From Cyanobacteria bacterium SBLK (lineage in GTDB: Bacteria > Cyanobacteriota > Cyanobacteriia > Cyanobacteriales > Spirulinaceae): a stretch of DNA of 64,000 bases. Positions 1-8,873 of this stretch are shown here, one piece after another (positions within the stretch are counted from its first letter, which is position 1; every line of letters begins with the position of its first letter). The stretch lies in NCBI GenBank assembly GCA_017746715.1, contig JAGHZQ010000013.1:36824-100823 (forward strand), given 5' to 3'. The notes beneath the pieces were generated by a model, which was not told the DNA's origin, did no database searches, and saw only the letters and a program-made list of their open reading frames with translations. Position numbers and translations under genes: made by a program.

Positions 1-807
1 GTGCAAGGAACGGGTTTCAGCCTTTTTCTGGCTGCTTCTCGCCTGATAATTTCAGCAGGAATAATTTGTCCGAATTGGTGCGGAATTCGACAAACTCCTG
101 CTTCTCCCAAGGCTCTGTATTATGCGGGAATGGCAGGATTATTTTTAGCCCTGCATTTTGCGGTTTGGATTTCCTCTCTTTCTTTCACTTCTATTGTTGC
201 AGCAACCACTTTAGTCACGACCAATCCGATTTGGATCGCTTTATTATCTCAATTCTGGCTGAAAGAAAAATTAAAAAAAATTACTATTATTAGCATTTTT
301 ATTGCTCTTTTGGGAGGGATTGCGATCGCATTGGGAGGTTCTCATAATGAGAGTATGGGATCTCAACCTTTACTGGGCAATCTTTTAGCTTTAATCGGAG
401 CTTGGTTGGCCAGTTTGTATTTACTATTCGGACGAGAGGCACAGCGTCAGGGTTTGAGTACGGGTCATTATATTGCTATTGCTTATACTGTTGCGGCAAT
501 CTTGCTTTTTCCTTTTCCTTTTTTCTTTGGTTTTGGCTATTTCGGCTATTCTAGTTCAGTTTATATTTATGTTCTCGGTCTAGCGTTATTTTCTCAAGTT
601 ATCGGACATACTACAATTAATTGGGCCGTGGGTTGGATTTCTCCAGTTTTGGTTTCGCTGGCAATTTTATTTGAACCCATTGGATCGAGTATTTTAGGTT
701 ATTTTCTCTTTGAAGAACGACCGAGTTTTATGGCAATGATGGGTGCATTAACTATTTTATTCGGGGTTGCGATCGCTATTTTAGGAGAAAGACAAAAATC
801 ATCCTAA
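1..807 (+). CDS. EamA/DMT-family transporter, 5'-truncated by the window edge
   Basis: The visible 268 residues are almost entirely hydrophobic helices, about eight of them, in the two-repeat pattern of the drug/metabolite (EamA) permeases of the inner membrane. The second repeat carries the typical ending with a proline-containing helix near LFEPIGSSILGYF and a final GVAIAILGERQ. Family members are about 290-310 residues with ten helices, so roughly one helix is missing. The frame is open at base 1, so the GTG there is probably internal and the true start lies outside the window. The substrate cannot be predicted. It converges with the next gene, 6 bases away. Confidence 0.8.
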   Translation: MQGTGFSLFLAASRLIISAGIICPNWCGIRQTPASPKALYYAGMAGLFLALHFAVWISSLSFTSIVAATTLVTTNPIWIALLSQFWLKEKLKKITIISIFIALLGGIAIALGGSHNESMGSQPLLGNLLALIGAWLASLYLLFGREAQRQGLSTGHYIAIAYTVAAILLFPFPFFFGFGYFGYSSSVYIYVLGLALFSQVIGHTTINWAVGWISPVLVSLAILFEPIGSSILGYFLFEERPSFMAMMGALTILFGVAIAILGERQKSS

Positions 808-813
808 CATCAT

Positions 814-2334
814 CTATTCTAGTAAGCGAACGAGATAAAGATAATATCTTTCATTATAGATATAACTATCGGTAAATTCTGCGATTGCTTCAATCTGCAA
901 ATCTTCTGGAAATCCATCGAGTTCGTAATTGAGAATTAATAATATTTGCGATTGTCCTTCGTTTAATAGTTTTTTGACTTGGCTTAATACTTCTTCGCGA
1001 TCGACATCAATTCTCCGAGAGTTATAAAGGACAAAACTACCCATCTCTTTCGATTCTGGATAGTAGATTTGACGATTGAGATAACCGCTAATAGGTGTCA
1101 TGACACTATCTTGACTGCCAACAATGAATAAATCGTCCAAAGCATTGTTTTTGATATAGTTTGCTGTCTCTCGACTTGCAGAATAGGGGACGATAATATT
1201 ACGAGTCAATGCAACAATTCCAGCAATGAATTGAGCGGATAATATAAAAGTTAAAACATTTTTTTTATAGCGATCGACCCATGCGATCGCTTTAGAGAAA
1301 ATATGGTTGGGTTGAGATGAATAATAGGAAGAAATCCAAACAGAAAGAATCAAAATGACATAAAAATTTCCATAATGTCGCGGCGAACCTAAAACTTTAG
1401 TATAGGTAAAAAAAAGTAATTCCATTGTGCCTAATACATAGATGAATAAGGGGATTGGCTTTTTCAGAAAACTCAAAATAAAAAATAGCAAGATTCCGAG
1501 AGAAATAATCGCATATAAAGTTACATCCCAAAAACTACTATCCCGAGGAACGAGAATCAAAATATAACTATTCCAAATTCTCGCCAAAACCTTCATTAAA
1601 TGATGTAAATCCCAAAATGTATCCCATTTAATCAAACCGCCTTTGAGTTCGCTATCTTGAGGAGGAATGAGGAGAAATAAGGCAGTCAAGAATCCCAATC
1701 CATAAATAGCCATGCTACTCGCGATCGCTAGAAGTTTTAGCCTTTTTTCAAATAAAATCAAGTCAAGAAATAAAGCACAAAAGAGAACAAAAGCAATTAA
1801 AAGTCCATAAGCATTTGCATTAGTCATTAAGACCAAACATACAATTGGAGCAATAAGGTTTTTATCGCGATTTTTGAAAAATACACAAAACAGAAATGAA
1901 AAAAGAATATAAAGAGAATAGTTACGACTAATAATTGAATATTCATAGAGTGGTAAATAACCAAAAGAAAATAATATTTTTTGCAAGCGTGATAAAGGAG
2001 AAAAGAAGAGAATTATTGTAATAATACTTATGGCGATCGCTAGATGAAAAAACTGCATTACTATCGGATTATCGGTAAAATAATGAAGCAAGCTCAAACA
2101 TAAATACCAAAGAGCGGGATGCCCTTCATATTTAATGTTGTGTAATAGTTCTAATAGGGAAGAACTATCGCGAACAATTGCCCAAACATTTAACTCATCT
2201 CGCCACATCGAATGATTGAGCAAGCCGATTAAACTAATAATCGAAAATAGAGAAATTATTGTTATATTAAAATAAAAGGGGCGAGGGTAAAACTTCAAAA
2301 ACATCGCTCTAAAGGACTTAAGAGAGTAGTGCAT
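814..2334 (-). CDS. Polytopic membrane protein, GT-C glycosyltransferase-like
   Basis: This 506-residue protein has about 10-12 hydrophobic segments. After the first helix comes WRDELNVWAI (Asp46-Glu47), then an EGHPALWY motif. That is the layout of the first periplasmic loop of GT-C glycosyltransferases (GT39/PMT-like), where the acidic pair is catalytic. The C-terminal 120 residues form a soluble tail with YPESKEMGSF. By family, such proteins move a sugar from a lipid-phosphate donor at the membrane; donor and acceptor are unknown here. ATG start. It is divergent from the GT39 gene at 2405 with only 70 bases between, so the promoters probably face each other. Confidence 0.6.
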   Translation of the reverse strand: MHYSLKSFRAMFLKFYPRPFYFNITIISLFSIISLIGLLNHSMWRDELNVWAIVRDSSSLLELLHNIKYEGHPALWYLCLSLLHYFTDNPIVMQFFHLAIAISIITIILFFSPLSRLQKILFSFGYLPLYEYSIISRNYSLYILFSFLFCVFFKNRDKNLIAPIVCLVLMTNANAYGLLIAFVLFCALFLDLILFEKRLKLLAIASSMAIYGLGFLTALFLLIPPQDSELKGGLIKWDTFWDLHHLMKVLARIWNSYILILVPRDSSFWDVTLYAIISLGILLFFILSFLKKPIPLFIYVLGTMELLFFTYTKVLGSPRHYGNFYVILILSVWISSYYSSQPNHIFSKAIAWVDRYKKNVLTFILSAQFIAGIVALTRNIIVPYSASRETANYIKNNALDDLFIVGSQDSVMTPISGYLNRQIYYPESKEMGSFVLYNSRRIDVDREEVLSQVKKLLNEGQSQILLILNYELDGFPEDLQIEAIAEFTDSYIYNERYYLYLVRLLE

Positions 2335-2404
2335 CGAATGATAAAATCTATAACTGAAAAAGCGATCGTCTTAATTTTGAACCTGTCTCTGCTATTCTGT
2401 CAAT

Positions 2405-3967
2405 ATGAAAAAAATATTTCGTTTCTCCTCAAAAATTGCTTGGACGGATTCGCAATGGCTGTTATTCTTCTTGCTAGCTGCTCTTTTTCTCTGGATGCTG
2501 GGATTGGGAAATGTTCCTTTGAGAGATTGGGATGAAGGATCCCACGCGATCGTTGCCCGAGAAGTCTATCGTCAAGGAAATTGGCTGCATTTGACTTACT
2601 TTGACATTCCCTATTTTATTAAACCTCCTTTGGTTTATTGGCTGATTGCCTTGAGTTACCACTTGTTGGGAGGAGTTGGAGAATTTAGCAGTCGTTTTAA
2701 TCTGGCTTTAATAACAGCCTGTGGCGTACCTTTGCTCTATTCTTTGGGGAGAGAACTCTTCTCGCGAAAATTAGATGCTATTTTTGCAGCATCTGTTTAT
2801 TTAACCCTACTTCCCGTCCTTCGTCACGGACGTTTGGTGATGCTAGATGGAATTATCAATACTTTTTTTATTATTTTATTGCTCTGTTTGTTAAAAGAAA
2901 GAAAAAAACAAATTTGGGGAATAGGGATTGGTATTTGTTTGGGATTAATAGCCCTAACCAAAGGAATTCTAGTGCTGGCACTCTGGGCGATCGCAGGGGT
3001 ATTTGTTCTCGTCACTCGTCAATGGAAGTTATTTATTAATCCTTTTGCTTGGTTGGGATTGGGTTTGGGGATAGCGATCGTCATTCCTTGGTTTTGGGTG
3101 CAATGGCAAACTCACGGAGATTTTTTCATCGAACTCTATTTTAATTCTCAGAGTTTGGATCGGCTTTCTCAAGCAGTTGAAGGAAATACTGGTGCACCTT
3201 GGTATTATCTTCTCGAGTTAGTTAAATATAGCCTGCCTTGGTTACTGTTTTTACCGGGAGGGTTATTTTTAGCGTGGAAACAAAGAGGAAAAACTTGGAG
3301 CAGTTTAGTTCTCGTCGGAACAATTTTGTTTTTGGGAACGATTTCTCTCATGCAAACTAAACTTCCTTGGTATATTATGCCCTATTATCCTTTTTTTGCG
3401 TTAACTGTGGGTGCATATTTAGCATATTTATGGCAGAAAAAATATAGATATTCTTATATTTTTATAGGATTATTTACCTTATTAACATCGATCGCTTGCG
3501 GAGGATGTATTTATTTTATTGTCACCTATCATCCTTTTATTTTAATTGTGATGGGTTTTCTGATGATAGGAACGATGGGATTGACAACTTGGAAACTGTG
3601 GAAGCAGGATCGCCACTTTATTCCTATTCTATTTATCGGACTTTATTTGAGTTTATCATTATTAATGCTATCTCCTGCTTGGTTATGGGAATTAAACGAA
3701 CAATATCCCGTTCTCAAAGTTGCCGCGATCGCTAAGGCGCATACTCCCGAAAAAACAACAATTTACACCTCCTTTCCCGATTATCGTCCCAGCTTGGATT
3801 TTTACAGCGATCGCCTTGTGATTTCCACTCCTCCCAATACCTTAAGACAGTTGTGGGAAGAAGGAAAATATTTATTATTGGATCGACAAAGTTTTGAGGC
3901 TCTACAATTGCCAGAAAATGCTATTCTGGGAAGAGCAGAAAATTTTGTTTTGGTTCGCGATCGCTAA
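2405..3967 (+). CDS. Glycosyltransferase family 39 (ArnT-like) membrane protein
   Basis: The 520 residues start with a short cytoplasmic leader and a helix, then RDWDEGSHAIVAREV (Asp41, Asp43, Glu44). Next come a PYFIKPPLVYWL loop and about ten further helices. WDEG plus the KPPL segment is the signature of PMT/ArnT-type dolichyl- or undecaprenyl-phosphate sugar transferases. The final 80 residues form a soluble domain with FPDYRPSLDFYSDR, usual for the ArnT-like C-terminus. The likely role is glycosylation of a lipid or envelope component from a polyprenyl-phosphate sugar; specificity cannot be read. It pairs divergently with another GT-C-like gene. Confidence 0.75.
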   Translation: MKKIFRFSSKIAWTDSQWLLFFLLAALFLWMLGLGNVPLRDWDEGSHAIVAREVYRQGNWLHLTYFDIPYFIKPPLVYWLIALSYHLLGGVGEFSSRFNLALITACGVPLLYSLGRELFSRKLDAIFAASVYLTLLPVLRHGRLVMLDGIINTFFIILLLCLLKERKKQIWGIGIGICLGLIALTKGILVLALWAIAGVFVLVTRQWKLFINPFAWLGLGLGIAIVIPWFWVQWQTHGDFFIELYFNSQSLDRLSQAVEGNTGAPWYYLLELVKYSLPWLLFLPGGLFLAWKQRGKTWSSLVLVGTILFLGTISLMQTKLPWYIMPYYPFFALTVGAYLAYLWQKKYRYSYIFIGLFTLLTSIACGGCIYFIVTYHPFILIVMGFLMIGTMGLTTWKLWKQDRHFIPILFIGLYLSLSLLMLSPAWLWELNEQYPVLKVAAIAKAHTPEKTTIYTSFPDYRPSLDFYSDRLVISTPPNTLRQLWEEGKYLLLDRQSFEALQLPENAILGRAENFVLVRDR

Positions 3968-3972
3968 TAATA

Positions 3973-4584
3973 TTATCTCTTCATAATTCCTAGAATTGAA
4001 GAGAATAGGCTCTCTAGATCCCCTGGAACTTTAAATAAATCGATATCTTGAGTAATACACTTTTTCTGGCGATCGAGCTGACCAAATTGCCACACTTCAC
4101 CAATCGTTACTGCTCCATACAGGATATTATGGCGATCGTCCCACTCCGATAAGGCAATTAATTCAACTGCCAATTGAGTAAACCCTCGTAAAATATTATC
4201 GTGTTTGGCTTCAATCACCAAAAAATTATTATTCGCTCGCAAAAGATAGTCTAGCGTTCCTTTCAACCATTGATTGACGGCTAAAGGATATTCAATTTTT
4301 AGCTGACATTGACAAAATGCGGCAATTTCTAACAGAATAGGAGCAACTAAAGTTTCTCTGCGTGCGGTTTCGCTTGTTAAAGTCACAACAGGAAGCGTGC
4401 GATCGATTCTTTGACGCAATTCGGCAAGATTATCGGGAAGTTTTGCCGTTTGAGGCAAAGATAATCGAGTTCGCTGAAATCGATAACCAAATTCTGCTAA
4501 AATATCTTCAGGATCGTAGGATAATTCAAAATAAGAGCGAAATGTATACGAAGAATCTTGATTTAAGATGTTCAAGTTGGACAT
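3973..4584 (-). CDS. PD-(D/E)XK nuclease-like hypothetical protein
   Basis: A 203-residue soluble protein. The core has LKGTLDYLL followed by FLVIEAKHD, an Asp then an Glu-x-Lys pair on neighbouring strands. This is the minimal active-site pattern of the PD-(D/E)XK nuclease fold, also seen in the N-terminal domain of type I restriction subunits. No methylase or specificity subunit lies nearby, so restriction is unlikely. Stand-alone proteins of this type are common in cyanobacteria and their job is unknown. It converges with the GT39 gene (5-base gap) and is divergent from the methyltransferase at 4689. Confidence 0.5.
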   Translation of the reverse strand: MSNLNILNQDSSYTFRSYFELSYDPEDILAEFGYRFQRTRLSLPQTAKLPDNLAELRQRIDRTLPVVTLTSETARRETLVAPILLEIAAFCQCQLKIEYPLAVNQWLKGTLDYLLRANNNFLVIEAKHDNILRGFTQLAVELIALSEWDDRHNILYGAVTIGEVWQFGQLDRQKKCITQDIDLFKVPGDLESLFSSILGIMKR

Positions 4585-4620
4585 TTTCGATCTCCAAAAT
4601 CGATATAAATAATCTGTAAC

Positions 4621-4668
4621 AAATTTTTAGATAAATTTTTAGATAAATTTTTAGATAAATTTTTAGAT
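4621..4668. repeat. 12-bp tandem repeat, four perfect copies
   Basis: The unit AAATTTTTAGAT occurs four times head to tail and ends in AAGG. It lies in the divergent spacer between the nuclease-like gene and the methyltransferase gene, 20 bases before the latter's start. The AT-rich units could alter promoter spacing if copy number varies. Confidence 0.9.
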
Positions 4669-4688
4669 AAGGTTATTCGTGCTTTTTT

Positions 4689-5900
4689 ATGTCTGTTTCT
4701 AGCTTTCCAAATTCCAGTTTTCCCAATTCTAATTTCCTTCTCGAAATTATCCGCGATCGCATTATCAACTCCCCTCAGCAACGCATCACTTTTGCAGAAT
4801 ATATGAATCTAGTTTTATATCATTCTCTTTACGGTTATTATACCATTGAAAAACCCAAAATTGGCGATCGCGGTGATTTTTTTACTTCTTCTTCTCTCAG
4901 TGCGGATTTTGCAGAATTACTCGCAGAACAATTCATTCAAACTTGGAAAATACTGGGTTCTCCGAAACCTTTTGCTTTGGTAGAAATGGGAGCCGGAGAA
5001 GGCATTTTTGCTTTTGATGTTTTATCTTATCTCTCCTCACACTATCCCGATTGTTTTGCCGCTCTTCAATACAAAATTATCGAACAGTCTCCCAGTTTTA
5101 TCGATCGCCAAAAAGAAAAGTTACAAAAATTCATTGACAGCGATCGCAAAGTCTGCTGGCAATTCTGGGAAGAGATTGAAAATAACTCGCAAATTGGTTG
5201 TTTTTTCGCTAACGAATTAGTGGATGCTTTTCCCATCCATCGCGTGATTCTCAAAGAGGGCAAGTTACAAGAAATTTATATTACATGGCATGAAGGCAAA
5301 TTAACCGAAGCGATCGCGGAAATTTCCCAACCTAAACTCCAAGAATATTTTGATTTAATCGAGATCGATTTATTAACGGAGGCATATCCGGAAGGCTATC
5401 AAACAGAAGTTAATTTAGCTGCCTTAGAATGGATCGAACGAGTGAGCCAGAAACTCAAACAGGGGTATTTATTCACCATTGATTATGGATATGCCGCACA
5501 GCGTTATTATAACCCACAACGCTACCGAGGAACGCTAAAATGTTACTATCAACATCGCCATCATGACGATCCTTATGTTAATTTAGGCTATCAAGATATT
5601 ACCGCTCATGTAAACTTTACAGCCTTAGAACGTCAAGGGGAATCTTCTGGATTGCAAAGCGTTGGTTTTACGCAACAGGGTTTATTTTTAATGGCATTGG
5701 GATTAGGCGATCGCCTCTCCGAACTCTCTACAGGAAAATTGAAGATAACAGAAGTGATTAAGCGTCGAGAGGTGTTGCATCAACTCATCGATCCCGCAGG
5801 TTTGGGTAAATTTGGCGTACTCATTCAAAGTAAAGGTTTAAATTCCGATCGAGAACGAGAACAATTAAAAGGTTTAACAACACCTTCAAGATTTTCTTGA
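4689..5900 (+). CDS. Class I SAM-dependent methyltransferase, MidA/NDUFAF7 family
   Basis: The 403 residues match the COG1565 family. An N-terminal helical segment (ITFAEYMNLVLYHSLYGYY) is followed by GDFFTSSSLSADFAELLAEQ. Motif I of the SAM site is EMGAGEG near residues 99-105, and FFANELVDAFPIHR comes later. The eukaryotic relative NDUFAF7 methylates an arginine on a complex I subunit. By analogy the cyanobacterial protein may modify NDH-1, but this is inference. Length is normal. ATG start directly after the tandem repeat. It converges with the response-regulator kinase at 5911. Confidence 0.8.
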   Translation: MSVSSFPNSSFPNSNFLLEIIRDRIINSPQQRITFAEYMNLVLYHSLYGYYTIEKPKIGDRGDFFTSSSLSADFAELLAEQFIQTWKILGSPKPFALVEMGAGEGIFAFDVLSYLSSHYPDCFAALQYKIIEQSPSFIDRQKEKLQKFIDSDRKVCWQFWEEIENNSQIGCFFANELVDAFPIHRVILKEGKLQEIYITWHEGKLTEAIAEISQPKLQEYFDLIEIDLLTEAYPEGYQTEVNLAALEWIERVSQKLKQGYLFTIDYGYAAQRYYNPQRYRGTLKCYYQHRHHDDPYVNLGYQDITAHVNFTALERQGESSGLQSVGFTQQGLFLMALGLGDRLSELSTGKLKITEVIKRREVLHQLIDPAGLGKFGVLIQSKGLNSDREREQLKGLTTPSRFS

Positions 5901-5910
5901 TCTCGTATTG

Positions 5911-7017
5911 TTAAGATTTTTGCGGGAGATCGACAGTAAAAGCTGTCCCTTCGCCAAGGGTAGATTGGACGGAAATTGTCCCTTGGTGTGCTTCAATAAT
6001 ACGGAGAGAAAGATGCAATCCCAAACCGCTACCCGATCGCTTATGTTTTCCCTGACGAAAAGGTTGAAAAAGATAGTCGATATCTTGGGAAGGAATTCCT
6101 TGTCCTGTATCTAGAACTTCGATTTTAACCCGTTCCGATTGTATGGCTAACTTGACTTCAATCGTGCCTTTATCTGTAAATTTAATGGCGTTGCCGATTA
6201 AATTGGTAAAAACTCGACGCAATTCAATGCGATCGCCCATCACAATTGCTTTTCGATCGTTACTTTGAAAAGAAAGCGAGAGTCCCTTCGCTACCGCTAA
6301 AGGACTCAATTCTTCCACCACTTCAACAATTGATTCTCCCGGATTTAAAGGGGAAAAAATCAGCGTTTTTCGCCCTGCTTCGTAGCGATAAACTTCTAAC
6401 AAAGTATTGACCATTTCTAACAAATTGCGATTGCTGCGTGCCATCACGGAAAGGACTTCTGACATGGCATCGGAAAGCTCTCCTAATGCCCCTGCTTCTA
6501 ACAATTCCAGCATGCGATCGGCAGCAATGAGGGGGGTTCTGAGATCGTGAGTCAAACGGGAGACAAAATCTTCCCTCTGACGGGCGATCGCATCTCGTTC
6601 GTCTACGCTGTGTTTGAGACGCAATAGCGATCGCACTCGGGCGAGTAATTCGTCCACTTCGACGGGTTTGCGGATAAAATCGTCGGCACCGCTATCCAAA
6701 CCTTTAACGACACTGGCTCCGTCGTAAGCAGTAATCAAAAGAATGGGAATATAAGGCAGTGCGGGATTTTTGCGAATAGTTCGCGTCACTTCTAACCCAT
6801 CCATCCCCGGCATCATGACATCGAGGAGAACCAGATGGGGGGGGGATTTTTCAATGTAAGCGATCGCCTCTCGACCGTTTTCGACCAAAATACTTTCATA
6901 ACCTTCCTCTGCTAAAATACTTTGCACCAGAAACAAATTATCTGGCGAATCATCCACCACGAGGATGCGATTATTTTCTGGCGGGCGATCGAAGAAATAG
7001 GTGCGATCTAATGTCAT
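5911..7017 (-). CDS. Response-regulator/histidine-kinase hybrid (REC-HisKA-HATPase_c)
   Basis: Reading order over 368 residues is as follows. Receiver domain at about 17-133 with acidic pair Asp22-Asp23, phospho-acceptor Asp66 (LLDVMMPG) and conserved Lys117. HisKA box FVSRLTHDLRTP with His157. HATPase_c with N box (NLIGNAIKF), G1 (DTGQGIP) and G2 (GSGLGL). There is no membrane segment or sensor domain, so input must arrive through the receiver. This REC-HK order is frequent in cyanobacteria and suits a middle step of a phosphorelay. A GUN4 remnant lies just upstream on the same strand. The partner regulator is not in the window. Confidence 0.88.
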   Translation of the reverse strand: MTLDRTYFFDRPPENNRILVVDDSPDNLFLVQSILAEEGYESILVENGREAIAYIEKSPPHLVLLDVMMPGMDGLEVTRTIRKNPALPYIPILLITAYDGASVVKGLDSGADDFIRKPVEVDELLARVRSLLRLKHSVDERDAIARQREDFVSRLTHDLRTPLIAADRMLELLEAGALGELSDAMSEVLSVMARSNRNLLEMVNTLLEVYRYEAGRKTLIFSPLNPGESIVEVVEELSPLAVAKGLSLSFQSNDRKAIVMGDRIELRRVFTNLIGNAIKFTDKGTIEVKLAIQSERVKIEVLDTGQGIPSQDIDYLFQPFRQGKHKRSGSGLGLHLSLRIIEAHQGTISVQSTLGEGTAFTVDLPQKS

Positions 7018-7055
7018 TCCACCAATTCAGAAATTTTCTCGGGCTTGTTTGAATT

Positions 7056-7262
7056 CTAATGCCGTTGGGCATCGTATAAATTGGACAATTTTTGGCGAAT
7101 ATGCTCCCCTTTGCCACCTAAACCCTGATAAATGCGCTTCTGCACCGAAAACCCGAAGCGTCCCTTGCTGTAATGGATCCAGAGTTGGTCGATCTCCCGC
7201 AAATCTTCACAGGGAAAATTATCGATACTTTGGACATTCAACAAACCTTTATCAACTATCAA
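7056..7262 (-). pseudogene. GUN4-domain remnant
   Basis: The 68-codon open stretch contains CEDLREIDQLWIHYSKG followed by RFGFSVQKRIYQ, the core of the GUN4 fold that binds porphyrins and stimulates Mg-chelatase. An intact GUN4 domain is about 140 residues and continues past this point; here the similarity ends after GLGGKGE and the frame stops soon afterwards. The N-terminal half is also missing. I read it as a decayed fragment rather than a gene. Upstream, the frame runs into a short tandem repeat shared with the Uma2 3' end. Confidence 0.65.
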
Positions 7263-7277
7263 TTATCAACTATCAAT
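7250..7277. repeat. 14-bp tandem duplication
   Basis: TATCAACTATCAAT occurs twice without a gap. It covers the last codons and stop of the Uma2 gene and the head of the GUN4 fragment, so the final residues (SIDS) of Uma2 are repeat-encoded. It may mark a rearrangement junction. Confidence 0.85.
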
Positions 7278-7862
7278 GCTATCTGGGGATTGAGGAAATA
7301 TTGTTGACAAATCGAGTAGGAGATCGGGAAAAGAAGGTAAAGCAACGGTTTCATTGGGGAGAAAAATGCGCCGCGATCGGTAACTAAATTCTCCCGTTTG
7401 ATTTTGATAGGGTTCGCTGTAAACTTCTAAATAATTATCGACTAAATTAACAATCCAATAGTCTGCAATCCCGTCTTCGGCATAAAGAGATAGCTTGGTT
7501 TCGCGATCGTATTTGAGGGTTGTTTCCGAAATTTCAATCAGCAAAATAATGTCTTGTGGATAAGGGTGCGAATCTAAATATTCATTTTGACGTGCTTTGA
7601 GAATTGCCACATCAGGTAAAGGTTCGCTATCGCTAGGTAAAATAACAGGTTCTTGTCCTCGCACGATCGCTTGCTCTCCTAACATCAGGATAAGTCTTTT
7701 GACCAATCGCGAGTTAGCGACGGAATGGGGCGGTTTTTTGTTAGGCATTTGAATAATTTCACCTCGAATTAACTCAAGGCGATCGCTTTCTGCAAAAAAA
7801 CCCAAGTCTCCCAATCGGTGATAATCGTCAATTGTAAAACGCTTGCGTGTTACTTCTAACAT
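7266..7862 (-). CDS. Uma2 family PD-(D/E)XK-like protein
   Basis: The protein opens with FTIDDYHRLGDLGFF and ESDRLELIRGEIIQM. It then carries EPLPDVAIL, LLIEIS and DRETKL, which supply the Asp, Glu and Lys of the Uma2 nuclease-like core. The YWIVNL segment is also typical. I use the ATG at 7862 (MLEVTRKRF) because AGGAG lies about 9 bases upstream and family similarity begins there. The longer open frame to 7943 runs through a dispersed repeat. Uma2 genes are amplified in cyanobacterial genomes and their function is unproven. A second, broken Uma2 start lies at 8874-8999. Confidence 0.85.
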   Translation of the reverse strand: MLEVTRKRFTIDDYHRLGDLGFFAESDRLELIRGEIIQMPNKKPPHSVANSRLVKRLILMLGEQAIVRGQEPVILPSDSEPLPDVAILKARQNEYLDSHPYPQDIILLIEISETTLKYDRETKLSLYAEDGIADYWIVNLVDNYLEVYSEPYQNQTGEFSYRSRRIFLPNETVALPSFPDLLLDLSTIFPQSPDSIDS

Positions 7863-7911
7863 GAACGCATCTCCTTTTCTCTTCCTTTGATTATATCTCG
7901 ATTCGTCCAAT

Positions 7912-8004
7912 CGATCCCAGCATGGGAAGGACATTGCAGGCAACGTCCCTACAGGTTTTCAGGCGATTCTTAAATATAGTCTGCGGTAACTGGATTTGGG
8001 ATCG
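7912..8004. repeat. MITE-like dispersed element, diverged copy 1
   Basis: About 93 bp bounded by CGATCCCA and TGGGATCG. It holds an imperfect palindrome around ACATTGCAGGCAACGT. Its right two thirds align with the element at 58052-58173, sharing CCCTACAGG, CAGGCGATT, GTAACTGGATTTGG and ATC in the same order. It lies upstream of the Uma2 gene and 58 bases before the MBL-fold gene. Confidence 0.75.
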
Positions 8005-8061
8005 TTTTGCCATTGGCTTAACCCAATGGCAAAATAAAAAAAAAGATAAAGAATATAGCGA

Positions 8062-8847
8062 ATGTTACAACTCACCTATCTAGATAACAACTCTTGGTGC
8101 ATCGATTTCGGAGAGAGTCGCATTCTCCTCGATCCGTGGCTGGTAGACGATTTAGTATTTGGCAATCTTGCGTGGCTGTTTAAAGGGACTCGTCGCGTCC
8201 CCAAATCCATTCCCGATAAGGTAGATCTGATTCTCTTATCCCAAGGTTTGGAAGATCACGCCCATCCGCAAACCTTAAAAAAATTGGATCGAAACATTCC
8301 CGTTGTCGGTTCTCCCAATGCCACTAAAGTGGTGCAAAATTTGAGTTACGATCGCGTCACTTCTCTCAAACATGGGGAGCGTTTTACGCTCAATCATCAC
8401 GTAGAAATTATTGCGGTTCCGGGTTCTCCCATCGGTCCTTTTTTAGTCGAAAACGGATACATTCTTAGAGACAAAAATACGGGAACGAGTCTTTATTACG
8501 AACCCCACGGCTATCATTCTCCTCAACTGAAAGAATTGTCTCCCATTGATGTCATTATTACGCCCATTATAACGATTAGCTTGCCTTTATTGGGATGTAT
8601 TATTCAAGGACGAGAAACGGCTATTGAAGTGGCGCGATCGCTTCAACCCCAAGTGATGTTGCCGACAGCAGCCGGAGGAGATGTTGATTTTCACGGTTTA
8701 TTAACGGCTATTTTGCGATCTCGCGGGAGTTTGGAGGAATTTCAAAAATTGTTAGAAAAGTATAATTTAGAGACTCGCATTATCGATCCCAAACCGGGGG
8801 AACGTTATAAAATTCCCCTACAACCGCGAACGATTGATACGTTCTAG
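8062..8847 (+). CDS. MBL-fold metallo-hydrolase (UlaG/COG2220-like)
   Basis: A 261-residue soluble protein. It starts with LTYLDNNSWCIDFGESRILLDPWL, the first strands of the COG2220 beta-lactamase-like fold. The metal-binding region reads LLSQGLEDHAHP; it keeps the DHAHP part of the HxHxDH pattern, while the first His position is Gln (SQGLEDH), so the site is altered. Later strands carry HGYHSP and ITPIITISLPLLG. The family includes L-ascorbate-6-phosphate lactonase, but no sugar operon is nearby and the substrate is unknown. ATG start; no operon partner. Confidence 0.75.
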   Translation: MLQLTYLDNNSWCIDFGESRILLDPWLVDDLVFGNLAWLFKGTRRVPKSIPDKVDLILLSQGLEDHAHPQTLKKLDRNIPVVGSPNATKVVQNLSYDRVTSLKHGERFTLNHHVEIIAVPGSPIGPFLVENGYILRDKNTGTSLYYEPHGYHSPQLKELSPIDVIITPIITISLPLLGCIIQGRETAIEVARSLQPQVMLPTAAGGDVDFHGLLTAILRSRGSLEEFQKLLEKYNLETRIIDPKPGERYKIPLQPRTIDTF

Positions 8848-8873
8848 GTTGAAAACCATTAATATTTTAATTC

